This document shows positions 23,085 through 35,019 of a DNA stretch of 64,000 nucleotides, piece after piece. Positions within the stretch are counted from its first letter, which is position 1; each line of letters starts with the position of its first letter. This DNA is from Escallonia rubra (taxonomy: Eukaryota; Streptophyta; Magnoliopsida; Escalloniales; Escalloniaceae): NCBI GenBank assembly GCA_033065855.1, contig JAVXUO010000922.1:806001-870000 (forward strand), given 5' to 3'. The position numbers and the translations under genes were made by a program. The notes beneath the pieces were generated by a model. The model was not told where the DNA came from. It searched no databases and saw only the letters and a list, made by a program, of their open reading frames with translations.

Positions 23085-24910
23085 TACACCTAGCGGGTGT
23101 TGAAAATTTGTTTACAAAAACTATTCACAAAATAAAATTTTGCAAAACAAAATAACAACCATTGACGAAATACACAGAGATTTATACTAGTTCGGCCATA
23201 CCTGCCTCTATTCAGTCCCCTAAGCACTCTACACTATAAAGACCTACTCGAGCTTTTCGTTACTCAATGAGCTAGTCTTCAATAGGCTAGATGAGTTGGA
23301 GGTGGACAGCCTCCTTTGTGCATTAAAGAAGAAGGTCGATGTGCTCACTATGGGGTTAAAAGGCTTGATCGAGGAGAAACTCACCCACTTCACCAAGAAA
23401 GAAGTGCAATGGCACAAGGACGTTGAGGACCAAGTTGTGAAACTTCAAGATAAGTGTGATATCCCACATCGGATGTGGGATGATTTGTAATTGGCCTTAT
23501 AAAACCATGCCCATGAACTCATAAGTACCTACTTTGCTAGCCCTTTTGAGGGAGGCATTACCATGTGGTGGGTCGTGGACGGGGTCGTTAAAATGAGTTA
23601 GCTACTTATAATAGGGAGCTTACAAAGGCCACGAGGAGAGGTGGTATCGTGATGCAACCAAAACAGGAAGAAAGTGCCCGACCCCAAGTTTTACGATGGA
23701 GCGAGGGACGCAAGGCAGGTAAACAACTTTTTTTGGCACTCGGAATGATACTTTAAGGTGGTCGACATCAATGATAAGGAGGATAAGGTGTAAAAATCAG
23801 TGATGTACCTTACGGATACGGCTGCATTATAGTGGAGATGTCGCTACACGTATCAGTGTAACATCGATATGTGGGAGAAGTTTCAAATGGAACTAAAAAG
23901 GTTGTTTTGCCGGCGGGTGTGAGAGGACTTGGCGATGATCAACCTGCGATGGTTGAAGCCAAAGGGTAGCATCCGCGAGAATATAAGGAGTTATAGTCTT
24001 GTTGCTCAAGATTCAGGAGAAGTTCGAGAGTAAATAGCTTTGCTTCTTTATAAATGGGTACATCAATAGATTGCCATAGAATTAAGGAGGAGAGAACCTT
24101 ACGACCTAGTTTCCGTTGTGGCTTGCCGAACAGTTGGAAGACTTCAAGCGAGAAGACAAGTCAAAGTCTCAAATGCACGACCGTACCAAAGGTGGGGGAG
24201 ATAAGAAGCATCATGGTGACTAACCAAGGCAACGGATGGTGAGCGGAGCAACGACAAGAGGCGTCACCGTCATCACAAGGGGAAGAAGCATAAAGGTCAC
24301 GAACGAGAGGGATCTCACGACAAAAGTGCAAATGGCATGTATAGAGAAGGTTTCTTCTACATGGAGAGCCGCATTACGCCAGGAATTGCCCACACTATGG
24401 CAAGGTAATTGTATTACTCCAAAAGAAAATCACCAGGGCAGTAAGGGTGATTCTTCTGAGAATGAAGAGAGGTGCACATGGCGGCAATGCAGAAACTCAA
24501 TGGGGCAGATGGAGTCCAAGGACGAAACTGCCAAGCTGAAGAAGAGTAAGAAGGGATGGTGCTTGCTTTGCAATGACTAATGTTGGTGGGAAGACCCTGC
24601 AAGCATTGGTGGACACAGGTGCTATCAATAGTTTCATGAGTCCGAAGGTTATCGAGAAGCTAGGGCTCAAACCAACCAAGGATGGGAGTTGGTTCAAGGC
24701 CATAAATGCTGATAAGTAAGTAAGTTAAGGGGTTGTCAAGAACGTCCATATAAGGATTGGCAAATGGAAAGCCAAGGCCGACTACAACATCAACAACACA
24801 TATGAGCACGGGGCAGTGCTTGGATTGAACTTCATGGAGAAGTCAAGTGCAATGCTCAATCCATATTGCAAAGTGATGATGATGGCGGGTAAAGATGGCT
24901 AAGCATGCTT
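23085..24910 (+). mobile_element. Ty3/Gypsy retrotransposon fossil (leader, gag, protease)
   Basis: Parts in order on the plus strand: a leader (~23085-23290); a coiled-coil gag N-terminus (RLDELEVDSLLCALKKKVDV and on); a retrotransposon gag block (PKFYDGARDARQVNNFF, MYLTDTAAL, IDMWEKFQMELKRLF); a basic stretch with a CCHC-like knuckle; and an aspartic protease block with LVDTGAINSFMSPKVIEKLGL-type sequence. Reverse transcriptase, RNase H and integrase are not visible. It is broken, with roughly half a dozen or more breaks, and has been inactive a long time. Limits are approximate. Confidence 0.8.
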
Positions 24911-25129
24911 CCTTTGGTGCCAAAAGAGGAAGCGACTATAAGGGGAATACTTCGTTGCTGCGAGCCAAGGGGTCGACACGTGAAAGATAGGGCCATAGAC
25001 AAATGTCGAGGTTGTGAAGACTTGTTGCATGCAACGGGCATAAGAAAGGCGTCACGAGAACAGGTGGGAAAGTATGTAAAGCCCTAATTTGTTTTAAGAG
25101 GTTATTTTTAGTATGGATGTTGACTGAAC

Positions 25130-25576
25130 TAGGTGCGATTGCTGGGCAAAATTGGACTGCGTTGAGAGTCTGTGTGTCAAAAGAGTCTAATAATGTATAA
25201 AATTATACAGTGTATTCTAGTACTTTTATAGATGAGTAGAATTGTATAGAAACTTAGAGATAGTTAAAGAACACTCTAAAAAAATAAGTAATAGCCATGG
25301 AATCAAGTCAATCATATTCGTCCATTGAGGATGTGGATGCTTATAAATATAGGCATGAGTCATGTGTGCAACCCATCCATTTAAGTCCTCATTCAAGTCC
25401 TTGTACTATATATTACTAATAAAACTTCGTTCTTAGCCAACTTTGCCTTAGTGTGAGTGAGCGTGAGAGCCGAGGAGGTTTGTAAGCTACACACAGAGAG
25501 GGAGGCAACGGTTGTTGGCGTCGTGCTGAGAGATAGGCAAGACTTTGTGGAGTGAAACGCCGATTTAGGTAACAAA
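25130..25576 (+). mobile_element. Possible LTR remnant beside the Gypsy fossil
   Basis: Has the order expected of an LTR: TATA-type box (TTATAAATATAGGC near 25340), then a polyadenylation-type word (AATAAAAC near 25418) and a short downstream part, cut off at 25577 by the CACTA element. No matching second copy and no clear TG/CA ends were found, so the assignment is tentative. Confidence 0.35.
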
Positions 25577-25900
25577 CACCACAAGAAATAGAGGCTTTAG
25601 CGACCGCATTTAGTGACCGCCAAAAAAAGCAGTCACTAAACCATACTTTAGCAACCAATTTAGCGATTGCTTTAAAAAGCGGTCGCTAAATGTGCACTTA
25701 TCATGGCGGGGACAACAAAAAAATTGGCGGGTATTTTTGCGACCGCGTTTAGCAACCGAACTGGCAGTTACTAAAGTTAACGATCGATTTTAGCGAAAGT
25801 TAAGGCGGTTGCTAAAATTAGCGATCGTGTGTTGCAGTCACTAAATTTTGGCTAGAATTAATGATCGCTTTAGCGACCGCTTTTGCCGTCGCTAAATGAA
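25577..25900. repeat. CACTA left terminal and subterminal repeats
   Basis: After the terminal motif come about a dozen variants of TTTAGCGACCGC / GCGGTCGCTAAA in alternating orientation, the expected binding sites of the TNPA-type protein. Confidence 0.9.
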
Positions 25901-26109
25901 AATACATCTTTACATTTGTCACTTTGCCCTAATCTCTCTCTCTTTTTCACTACCCGAACGCGCCTCCCTGTCGCCTCCCCCTTACCGAAGCCCACCTCCC
26001 GCAAAGACCACACAGCCGCTACTGCCGGCCCTGCGAAGCTGACGCCGACGGCCGTGAAGACCATCAATCCGCGACGCCACTGTTGCGCGCCACCCTACCA
26101 CGCACTACG

Positions 26110-26800
26110 CTGCCAGAGTATGCTCTACATTGCAGCTTTTGGATCTTTCCCAATGGTCTGCTCCCCCTTTACATTACTCAAAAGTTCTAAGATTTTCTGT
26201 AAACTTAAAGTTGTAGCTCTTTTGCTTGCATGAGATGTATATTTTGTTTTGTGAATTGTACATGCCCCCATTATATGGTTGCTGTGAAAAATGCAAGGTG
26301 TTTCAGCATTTGGGTTTTTGGGTATAGATAAATTCCTATGAGCTCTGTAGCACAAAAGATGGGGTAGCAATATTTTGCACCATTTTCTTACGTTTACTCA
26401 GTAGCCAAATGGAGCCACTTGTTTTCCCATTGTGTTTCACTGTTTCTTAGGGCGTTAATTTTACTTGAAACCCACTATGACATTTGACTAATTCTAGAAA
26501 TAAAGAACGTGATTTGGCCAGCCAGAACATATTTGCATCTTTACCAATTAGTAAAGCCTTGCCTCCCTTTTGTGTCACTCCCAATTTTAATACTTTTTAG
26601 GTAATTCTAAAGTTGTAGCTCTTTTGCTTGATGTAACTTCGAATTGTGCATTGCACCCTATGTTTGGTTGTTGAGAAAAATGCAAGCTTCAGCATTTGGG
26701 TTTTTCGAGTACAAATGTATTCTACTCCGTCCGGGTGTATGCTCTAAATTGCTGGTTTTGAATCTACTTCTCCTTTTGCATTCATAATTTTGGTTCTCTG
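26110..26800 (+). repeat. Imperfect ~200-bp direct duplication inside the CACTA 5' region
   Basis: Segment ~26115-26335 recurs at ~26590-26800: TATGCTCTA-ATTGC, TTAAAGTTGTAGCTCTTTTG / CTAAAGTTGTAGCTCTTTTG and TTCAGCATTTGGGTTTTT occur in the same order, about 420 bp apart, with many substitutions. Confidence 0.75.
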
Positions 26801-28882
26801 TTTAATTATTGGTCGATGCATAGAATTGAAGTTTGAACGTGCACGGCTCATTGCCTAATTGTAATAATCCTAGTTGTTAGTATGTTTTTTGCTGCTTTAA
26901 TTAGGCTGTTCTTTTTTATGCTTTTCAGCATGGTCACTTGTATTATTCCTTTTGTGTTGGTCACTTGTGTCCATGTGTTGGTCATAGTCTTCTTTAAGAG
27001 TCGCTTAGATGAGGCCCTGAGGAGCACTTCAGTTGTTTATGGTTTGTTTTAATCATTTTGCCGACAAAAAAAGAGTTTGAACATACTAACGTCGAACTAA
27101 ACTCACATTATAATTAGAACAACTTAAATCAGTATTGTTTAACAACTCAAACTAGGCCTACAAATCAAATGTGCAATGTTTGACAAGATAAACTTGGTTA
27201 AAAGTAATGACTGAAGTCAATGTTTGCATATTTTGTATCAGTACTTTCCTTCTAATGGCAAGGTAGGGACATCATTTGCTACTTTGCATTGTCTCACTAT
27301 GTAATTTATTTTTTCAAGATATATGGATTTATACGCACTTATACGTATGATTTTACATTTATACGAATAATTCTTGAAATCGTGTGTAAATAGGCCGATC
27401 TTACATTTATACGCATGATTTTCTTGTTATTGATTGTTAACTAAGGTATTTGCAGCAGTGAGGAGTTGTCTTTTTGGTATCTCCGAGAATTGATTGACCA
27501 CTAACTCTGTGTTTCTTATTATGTGGTGTCCTTTTAGCTTTAGTGCATGAAAATGGAATAAGTTGGCCATATATGTAATGCCATAGGATTGAGCAAGGAA
27601 GCTGGAATTTGTACTGATCACCAGCTCGAATTTAACACTAATGCTTTGGTATATGCTACCACAAGTGTCGCTGTAGGTATTTACATGCAAGAAAAATTCA
27701 TTGCAGGTAATTTTCTCAAAATATGCAAAACATAAAGTACATCATCAGTTACTAGATTCGTATTTTAATATGTCTCTGCTTCTAGCAAAGTGTAGCCTAC
27801 AAATTTAATCACATAATACTCACATTAAAACTGAATCCAAATGCGTTTAGCAAAACACTTTTAACACATTTCAACAGTAGTTTTTGCAACTATATTAAAA
27901 CTGTTATTGATTCTGCATAATTTAATTAAAACTATTTTTAGAAATTATGTATCATTATTCTAATCTAAAATTTGATTCTAATAAGATGCAACCTCAAGAT
28001 ATCTAATCTTTTAGCGATTACAAATTTAATAACTTAGGGTTGCGAGATAAAAGAATACGTAAAGGCAAAGTAAATATAAGCTTGCAAGTTGTCTAATCAT
28101 CAGTAGATGATGATTCATAATTCTTGGAGGGTGTTGTTATTCAACTATGGATTAGATTAGTTTCATGTGGAATTATGTACTCGATTTGGCCAACAAGAAT
28201 CAGTACATAATGAGATATAGATTTGAGCATGAAAATAACTCAATTACTCACGGCAGCTACGAGAAGCCTTGTTCCAAAACCTACAAATCTCAAAGTTCTA
28301 GGTTGTCCGGTTAATCACCATAAGCTATAGCCAACTATTGACAATGTTAGACAATGTCGCTGGCATTCCAACTCGTTTATCTTTAGAGCTTCAATCAAGC
28401 ATAGGACAAATATGCATCAGGAATTGGTTAATGCTAATTTGGTAGTATTTTATCATACATCTAAAAGTTACTGTACTTGCGACGAGCATACGTTTTATCT
28501 TGAGGTTTATTGTTAGGATAGCTATGAGTACGTTTGATCTCTTAGGATATCTCTGTGTACATTTGATCTTTTGGGATTCCTAACAATACAAGAGTATTGT
28601 CAGGAATCTTAAGTGATGCAGCAATTGCAGTTTTGAATAACAGTAAACAGTGCTTATAGGTGGCCTTGAAGCAGTTGTACTACAACAAGTTACATTCATT
28701 TGAGAAAAAAAATATTACGAACAAGATTGCCATCAGTCATTACATGGTTATGCCTCAACCTTGCATGTTGCATAAGCAATCATAGGATAACTATGTAAAA
28801 CATGAAATTTCTGTTTTTGTCGCTCTATGTGAAAGTTTTTGCAATTCTGTGTAGGTTCACTAGGTAGTAAGAGATATATATT
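26801..28882. other. CACTA leader, no recognised gene
   Basis: AT-rich DNA between the duplicated segment and the transposase start. Probably promoter, 5' UTR and introns of the transposase gene; repeated words such as TTTACATTTATACG (27350-27415) are present. No protein domain recognised. Confidence 0.45.
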
Positions 28883-31454
28883 ATGTCAGTGGATAGAAGT
28901 TGGGTGCAACGAAGGATTGCTCCAAGTGGGATTGGTGTATCGGAAGAGTTTCAACAGGGAGTGAACGGAATTATTCTCTTCGCTTTGAATCAACGAGACT
29001 TTATGGATGACGGCATGATTAAATTTTCGTGCAATGATTGTCAGTTGTTAAGTTGGAAAACCCCTGACAATGTAACTTATGATCCCTTCCGTAGAGGTTT
29101 TATGAGTAACTATACGAATTGGACTCAGCACAGGGAACCAATTCTGAGGGTGCCGGCTGAGGTGCCCACTGAGGTCAAACAATATAGTCATGAAGATCCA
29201 GGATTTTCTCAATATCAACTTATGGTAATGGAAGTTGGGCCTAGTAAGATTAACTCGAATAACTTTTTTAATGATGGTAATCCTTATGTGGAAGAAGAGC
29301 CAAACCCGAGTGCACAGAAGTTTTATAAATTTTTAAAAGACTCTGAAGAGATAATATGGAAACAAAGTACAAAGCACACCAAGTTATCTGCTGTAACAAG
29401 GATGCTACACTTAAAGTCTGAATATGGCCTAAATGATAGAGGTTTTGATGCTTTTCTGAAGCTTAATAAAGAAATATTGCCAGAAGATGAAAAGTTGTCT
29501 GACACGTACTATAGTGCTAAGAACATGATGATGAAACTCGATTTGGGATATGAGAAGATAGATGTCTGTAATAATGATTGTGTCTTTTTTTGGAAGGAGA
29601 ACAATAACTTGAATGATTGTCCGGTTTGTGGCACGCAAGGTATAAACCAACCTGTAAGAAGAAAAGGAAGATAGCATGAAAGATATTACGATACATTCCA
29701 CTGACACCAAGGCTTCAAAGGTTGTATTACTCTTCTAAAATAGCTGAATACATGAGATGGCATAGCAACGTCCGCAGCAAAGCTCCCGGTTTATTGAGAC
29801 ACCCTGCCGATTTCGAGGCATTGAAGGAATTTGATTGCAGACACCCATCTTTTGATGCAGAGGTTCGAAATGTGCGACTTGGCCTCGCTATTGATGATTT
29901 TAATCCTTTTGGGCACTCTAGCAAACCTTACTATACGTGGCATGTGATCGTTGTCCCGTATAACCTTCCTCCAGATATGTGCATGAAGAAACAATTCATG
30001 TTTTTATCATTACTCGTTCCTAGACCTACGAGTCCGGGTAAAAATATAGACGTGTACTTGCAGCCATTGATCGATGAGTTAAGAATTCTGTGGAAAGTTG
30101 GAGCCCCAACATTTAATGCATCTCTAAAACGTAACTTTAGCTTGAGGGAAGCAGTCATGTGGACTATCAATGAATTCCCTGCATACAGTATGTTGTGTGG
30201 ATAGAGTACACATGGTAGTTTGGCATGTCCATATTGTATGGAAGTGAGTAAGGCTTTCACCTTAAAGCACGGGGGAAGGCTTCATTTTGGGGGTGTCACA
30301 GACAATTCTTACCGCCTAATCATCCATTTCGAAAACAAAAAGATAAGTTTGATAAAATTGTGGAGCGTCACGTTGAAACACGTGACAGATTGTCTAGGGA
30401 TGAAGTGTATATGTGCTTAAAGGACCTTGACATGGATGTGGTACCATTTGGAAAATGTACTGATAGTCTAAAACTTCCTAGCTTTGAAAAAACACACAAC
30501 TAGAAGAAAATGTGCATCTTTTGGGAGCTGTCTTATTGGCCGACCCTCCTTCTCCGCAACAATCTTGATGTTCTGCACATTGAGAAAAATGTTTTTGAAA
30601 ATGGTTTAATACAGTCATGAATATCAAGGACAAATCAAAAGATCACTTAAAAGCACGCAGATATATGCAGATGATGGGTATACGGCGTGAATTGCATCCA
30701 TGAATGGTTAATGGTAAGATGGTGTTGGCCAAAGCAATATATACATTGGATAAAAAGTAGATACAACCGGTGTGCGAGTGGGTTAAACTCTTGAAGCTGC
30801 CAGATAGCTATGCATCTAATATATCACGTTGTTGCAACCTTGCTGATTGTAAGTTTTATGGTTTAAAGAGTCACGATTGTCATGTATTCATGGAAAGATT
30901 TATATCAATTGTCTTTCGTGACCTCTTGTCGAAGCCAGTAAATGAAGCATTGACTGAACTTAGCCATTTCTTCCGTGATTTATGCTCAAAGGTACTCCAA
31001 GAGAATGATGTTAAGATTCTTGAAAAAAACCAAATTTTTAGGCAATGTGCAAGCTAGAGAAAATCTTTCCCCCGTCATTCTTTGATTCGATGGAGCATTT
31101 GACCATTCACTTATCATATGAGGCTAGAGTGCGCGGACCTCTGCAGTATCAATGGATGTATCCATTGAGAGGTGATGTCGCTCATCCATCTTTAAACTGT
31201 ATTTCATACTGTTCCCAACATATTCTGGTCGTACCCAAAGGCCCACTGGGGTCCCATTTTTCATGACTCATCCGCACAAGCAACAGTCATTTTAAACGCT
31301 CACAACTGGTCAAAGCATGCACGCTCAAGTCACGTGCACTTCTCACTTTCGTTATGTTACTTCGTCACTAAGAAGCTCATTTTCGTGCAAAGCCTCATGA
31401 CACTTTGACCGTCGCACTTCGCAAGTCGCCCATCGGCGCACCATGGCACTTGCC

Positions 31455-31660
31455 CAAGGAAGTTGGCCTTGGCCTTCCCCTTGGGGTCGGCCTCGGCCTT
31501 GGCCTTCCCCTTAGGGTCGGCCTCGGCCTTGGCCTTCCCTATGGGGTTGGCCTCGGCCTCGGCCTCCCCTTGGGGGTCGGCCTCGGCCTTCCCTTGGGAT
31601 TGGCCTTGGCCTCCCCCTAAGGGTTGGCCTTGGACTTCCCTTATGGGTTGGCCTTTGGTC
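31455..31660 (+). repeat. GGCCTTGG/CTTCCCC tandem repeat inside the solo LTR
   Basis: Around six units of about 30-36 bp built of GGCCTTGGCCTTCCCCTTGG and GGGTCGGCCTC. Open on several frames by composition only. Confidence 0.85.
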
Positions 31661-31694
31661 TCCATACTTAACACCTTCACTTCTCTTCAAGGGA

Positions 31695-31835
31695 CCATAC
31701 ATACCTCCGCGACCACGTCGCCCGGACACACCTCCGCGACCACGTCGCCCGGACATAACTCTGCGACCCCGTCGCCCGGACACAACTACTCGACCCCGTC
31801 ACCCGGACACAACTCCGTAACCCCGTCGCCGGCAT
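31695..31835 (+). repeat. CGACC-CGTCGCCCGGACAC tandem repeat inside the solo LTR
   Basis: About five units of ~25-27 bp with the core CCGTCGCCCGGACACA. Confidence 0.85.
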
Positions 31836-32074
31836 CCGGGAGTCGCACTTCAACACTCCGTCGCGCCCGTGCGCCGCGCCGCTGATACAGTCGTGCCCCC
31901 AGGCTCTCCGTCACACTAATGTGCCCCCGACACCTTACTCACTTCGTCGCGCCCATGCGCCACAATCATGTTACATGCCCCCCGGGCACCACACTCATTC
32001 TCCACACCATGCGCACCTTGCCTTGGTCGTGGAACATGCTTCGACCCACTCTCTGGAGTGTGCAACATCCTGCG

Positions 32075-32610
32075 GGGATAGGCGACTCCTCCGGGACACT
32101 ATCTCCGCCAAGAAGCTCTTCAACTCCCGTTCCGCCAGGTAGACGGCTCCTCCGGGATGCTACCTCGGCCAGTCGGGTAGACGGTTCCTCCGGGATGCTA
32201 CCTTGACTCGCTCCAAGTTCTCCGGCACAAGGACTCACCCGCGGGGATAGGCGACTCCTCCAGGACACTATCTCTGCCAGAAAGCTCTTCAACTCCCCTT
32301 CCGCCAGGTAGACGGCTCCTCCGAGATGTTACCTCGGCCAGTCGGGTAGAAGACTCAACCGGGATGTTACCTTGACGCGTTCCGAGTGCTCCGGCAAAAG
32401 GACTCAACCGCGGGGATAGGCGACTCTTCCGGGACACTATCTCTGCCAGGGAACTCCAAGTGCTCTGGCACAAAGACTCTCCTTCTGTCATGTAGACGGC
32501 TCCTCCGGGATGCTACATTGGCCGGCCAGGTAGACGGCTCCTCCGGGATGCTACCTCAGCCTGTGGAATAGGCGAATCCTCCGGGACACTATCTCCGCCA
32601 GGGTGCCTGC
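32075..32610 (+). repeat. Higher-order GC-rich tandem repeat inside the solo LTR
   Basis: The words GTAGACGGCTCCTCCGGGAT, GCTACCTCGGCCAG, GGGGATAGGCGACTCCTCC and GACACTATCTCYGCCAG recur in order several times, in units of ~35 bp grouped into larger blocks of ~190 bp. Confidence 0.85.
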
Positions 32611-35019
32611 GTAACTGGCCTACGTGCTCCGGTACTGGAGGCTTGCGTTGGCACCCCTAGGGACTATGACCCCTGGGTCACTCCGAGACGGGAGTAGGTC
32701 TTCGGAGGGCATCGCGCCTAGTTCACCTGGCAGTTGGGCGTCGGGTCTTCCCCACCACTGCCAGGCCTGTGGGACTCTACAAGGGCTTGGATTGGAGGCT
32801 AGATCAAGGGGTTCTCTGGCCACACCGACGCTGTGGGAGCCAGTCTTTCCAGACAGACAGAGCGACGTTGTGCGGGGCACGCCGGTTGAATATGTGATCC
32901 AACAGTCCGTAGAGCACCAGCACTCGTGGACCCCCCAGTGACGTGTCACTCCCGAGGAGCATCACGTGTCGGTTAATGACATCATCTTCTCAATCTCTAT
33001 AAATAGAGGTCTTGAGAATTCATTTGGTACGGAACATTGAGGTTGGACATTTTCAGAACATATTTTTACTTTCTCACTCTAGAATCCTAGAGAGAGAAAC
33101 ATACAGGACCCTAACTCTAGACCTAAGCATCGGACTATGACTGTCGTCGTGTATTCATCCTGCACTATCGCCCTCACAGCACTGCCACCCTCAAGCTCTG
33201 TCTGGGAAGCCCTTTGTCTCTGCCCTTGTTCCACCCTTGATGTGTCTCACATCAACATATTTGGCATCTGACTCGAACTGTAGCCTTTGTGGCACCTCCA
33301 CATAGGTACGAACCCACTTTCCTTGGCATCACATACTTGCACACATGCGTTGTTTACTGAAAATGACTTATTTCTTACATAGGTATATGTTTGACCTTAA
33401 GAAAAAAGTGTGTAACAAAGCGCACGTTGAAGGTTCAATTGCAGAGCTTACATCCTTGAAGAGCTTACCAACTTCTGCTCCCTTTACTTTGAGACTGGTG
33501 CTGATACAAGATGAACTGGCTTCGTCGCAATGACAATAGTGTTGACATAAAATTTGAAGAGCGTATTTCCATATTCATGCATCTTGGTTGAGCACTTAAA
33601 GCAAGGAGTGGTCGATATTTATTCGAGGAGTAGTATATTGCCGCAACATTGTACGCTCTCATGAATTGCAATGAAGTTGCACCATTTATAGTGTAAGTAG
33701 TTGTGTATATATCTTCCTTCTCATAGTTCAAGAACCTAATATAACGACGATGCTATATAACACACAGTGAATATGATGAGGAAGTGTTATTAGCAAACCC
33801 TGAGATATCATATGGACAACTTGAAAAAATGTGAAACAATGCGTTCCCTGAGTGGCTCCGAAAGCGCATAAGTTCTAGCGGCACTACGGAATAGCCGGGC
33901 TGGGATATTCTCTATCGCAGGCGAGGCGAAGACCGGATATTCATTAACCGGCTTTGAAAATCACATCTCATTTTAAGTATAGTGAGATGGTATATGCGAG
34001 TTAATAACTTAATACTTTGTGCAAATTGTTTGTTGTTGTAAACCACCCAGGATAGAGCTGATGCTCGTCTCAAATTGCTTGATGCTGGCCCTAGTAGATT
34101 AGTTTTGTGTTATAAACGGTACAGTGTCAACGGGTTTAGGTTTAACACGATAGAAGTTAACCTTAGTAAACAAACCAAAAAAGTGGAGCTTTAGTCAAAG
34201 GTGACTGCTATAATGATAGTGAGCGTGATTTTTATGGGCTGTTGGAGGAGGTTATTGAACTAGGTTATTATGGCAGCGGTAATCGAATAGTAATGTTCAA
34301 GTGTAGATGGTTTAATATTACAGCTGGTATCCGAGTTAGCAGACATGGGATTGTAGACGTTAATATGAGGTCAAGACTCGGATCATACGAACCATTTGTA
34401 TTTACAGCTCAAGCAATGTAGGTCTTCTATGCAAATTGTGTGACAAGGAAGGACCCCAAATTGGCATAATGTTATCAAAACCAAAAGAGGCTTTGTTGAT
34501 GATGATGTGTTTGTTGAGATGTAACAAGAGAATGATGCTCCCACAGTGATGTCGCTTCAAGAGGATAACGATCTTTTTTATGAGCCTCTTTGCGATTTAG
34601 GTCATGCTAGAGAAGAGGTCGATGCTGAAGCCCTTCGTGATGATGATGATGATTCCGAGGAAGAAGTTGAAGAAGAAGAAGAAGATGATGAAGATGAAGG
34701 GGACGAAGATGACGAGGATGAGGAAGACATTTCGTCGTCTATTAGTTATAGTGATTGACTGTGTAAAGCAAAAACATTCTTATCAATCTACTTTTGCACT
34801 TGTGGTGTTTATTATTTAAATTGAATTGTCTATTACTGATGGTGGTTGACTATTTAAATTGAGTTGTCTTTTGCACTCGGTCGTGCCACATTGTTATCAA
34901 TTAACTTTTGTACTTGAGTCTTTTATTATTCAAGCGAACTATTTTTGGAACTGTAAACATATCAATTGCTTTTAGTTATGATATTTGTTGTTGAAGTTTT
35001 CTTATGTTACTCTTTTTTG

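Larger units (their letters stand above)
31210..33331 (+). mobile_element. Solo LTR (2.1 kb) inserted in the CACTA transposase intron
   Basis: Begins TGTTCCCAACATATT and ends CTTGGCATCA (TG...CA), flanked by a perfect 5-bp duplication CATAC (31205-31209 and 33332-33336). It contains a TATA box (TATAAATAG, 32998-33006), a transcribed-looking leader, and GC-rich tandem repeats. No gag or pol and no second LTR: the form left after LTR-LTR recombination. Family probably Gypsy-type, from length and 5-bp duplication only. It is younger than the CACTA element. The last ~45 bp match the end of the sequence at 53910-53955. Confidence 0.8.
28883..34758 (+). pseudogene. CACTA TNP2-type transposase, decayed and interrupted
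   Basis: Exon 28883-29674 begins MSVDRSWVQRRI, the transposase-associated domain. The catalytic Transposase_21 part follows: PLTPRLQRLYYSSKIAEYMR, HPSFDAEVRNVRLGLAIDDF, VPYNLPPDMCMKKQFMFLSL. Then NLDVLHIEKNVFENGL, WVKLLKLPDSYASNISRC and the DUF4218 block ending SYEARVRGPLQYQWMYPLRG. After a ~2.2-kb gap (an intron carrying an LTR insertion) come YMFDLKKKVCNKAHVEGSIA, a DUF4216 block (near 34200-34500, with KDPKWHNVIKTKRGF-like text) and a very acidic tail. Damage: a frame change plus a TGA near 29675, a TAG for the Trp after YSMLCG (30202-30204), a shift near 30280, and more stops downstream. In active elements this protein cuts the ends; this copy is non-functional. Confidence 0.9.

Noticed and set aside
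29323-30260. Minus-strand ORFs opposite the CACTA transposase
   Set aside because: Antisense shadows of the conserved plus-strand transposase sequence.
32075-32610. CRISPR-like regular repeats
   Set aside because: This is a plant nuclear locus; the repeats are imperfect, with no unique spacers of constant length and no cas genes.
31357-32941. Overlapping open frames of 90-140 codons in the solo LTR
   Set aside because: They lie on tandem GC-rich repeats, occur on both strands and show no family resemblance.
31217-33261. 8-bp repeat AACATATT on both sides of the block in the CACTA transposase, as a hAT-type duplication
   Set aside because: The TG...CA ends with a perfect CATAC 5-mer further out fit better, and the ends have no inverted repeat as hAT would require.
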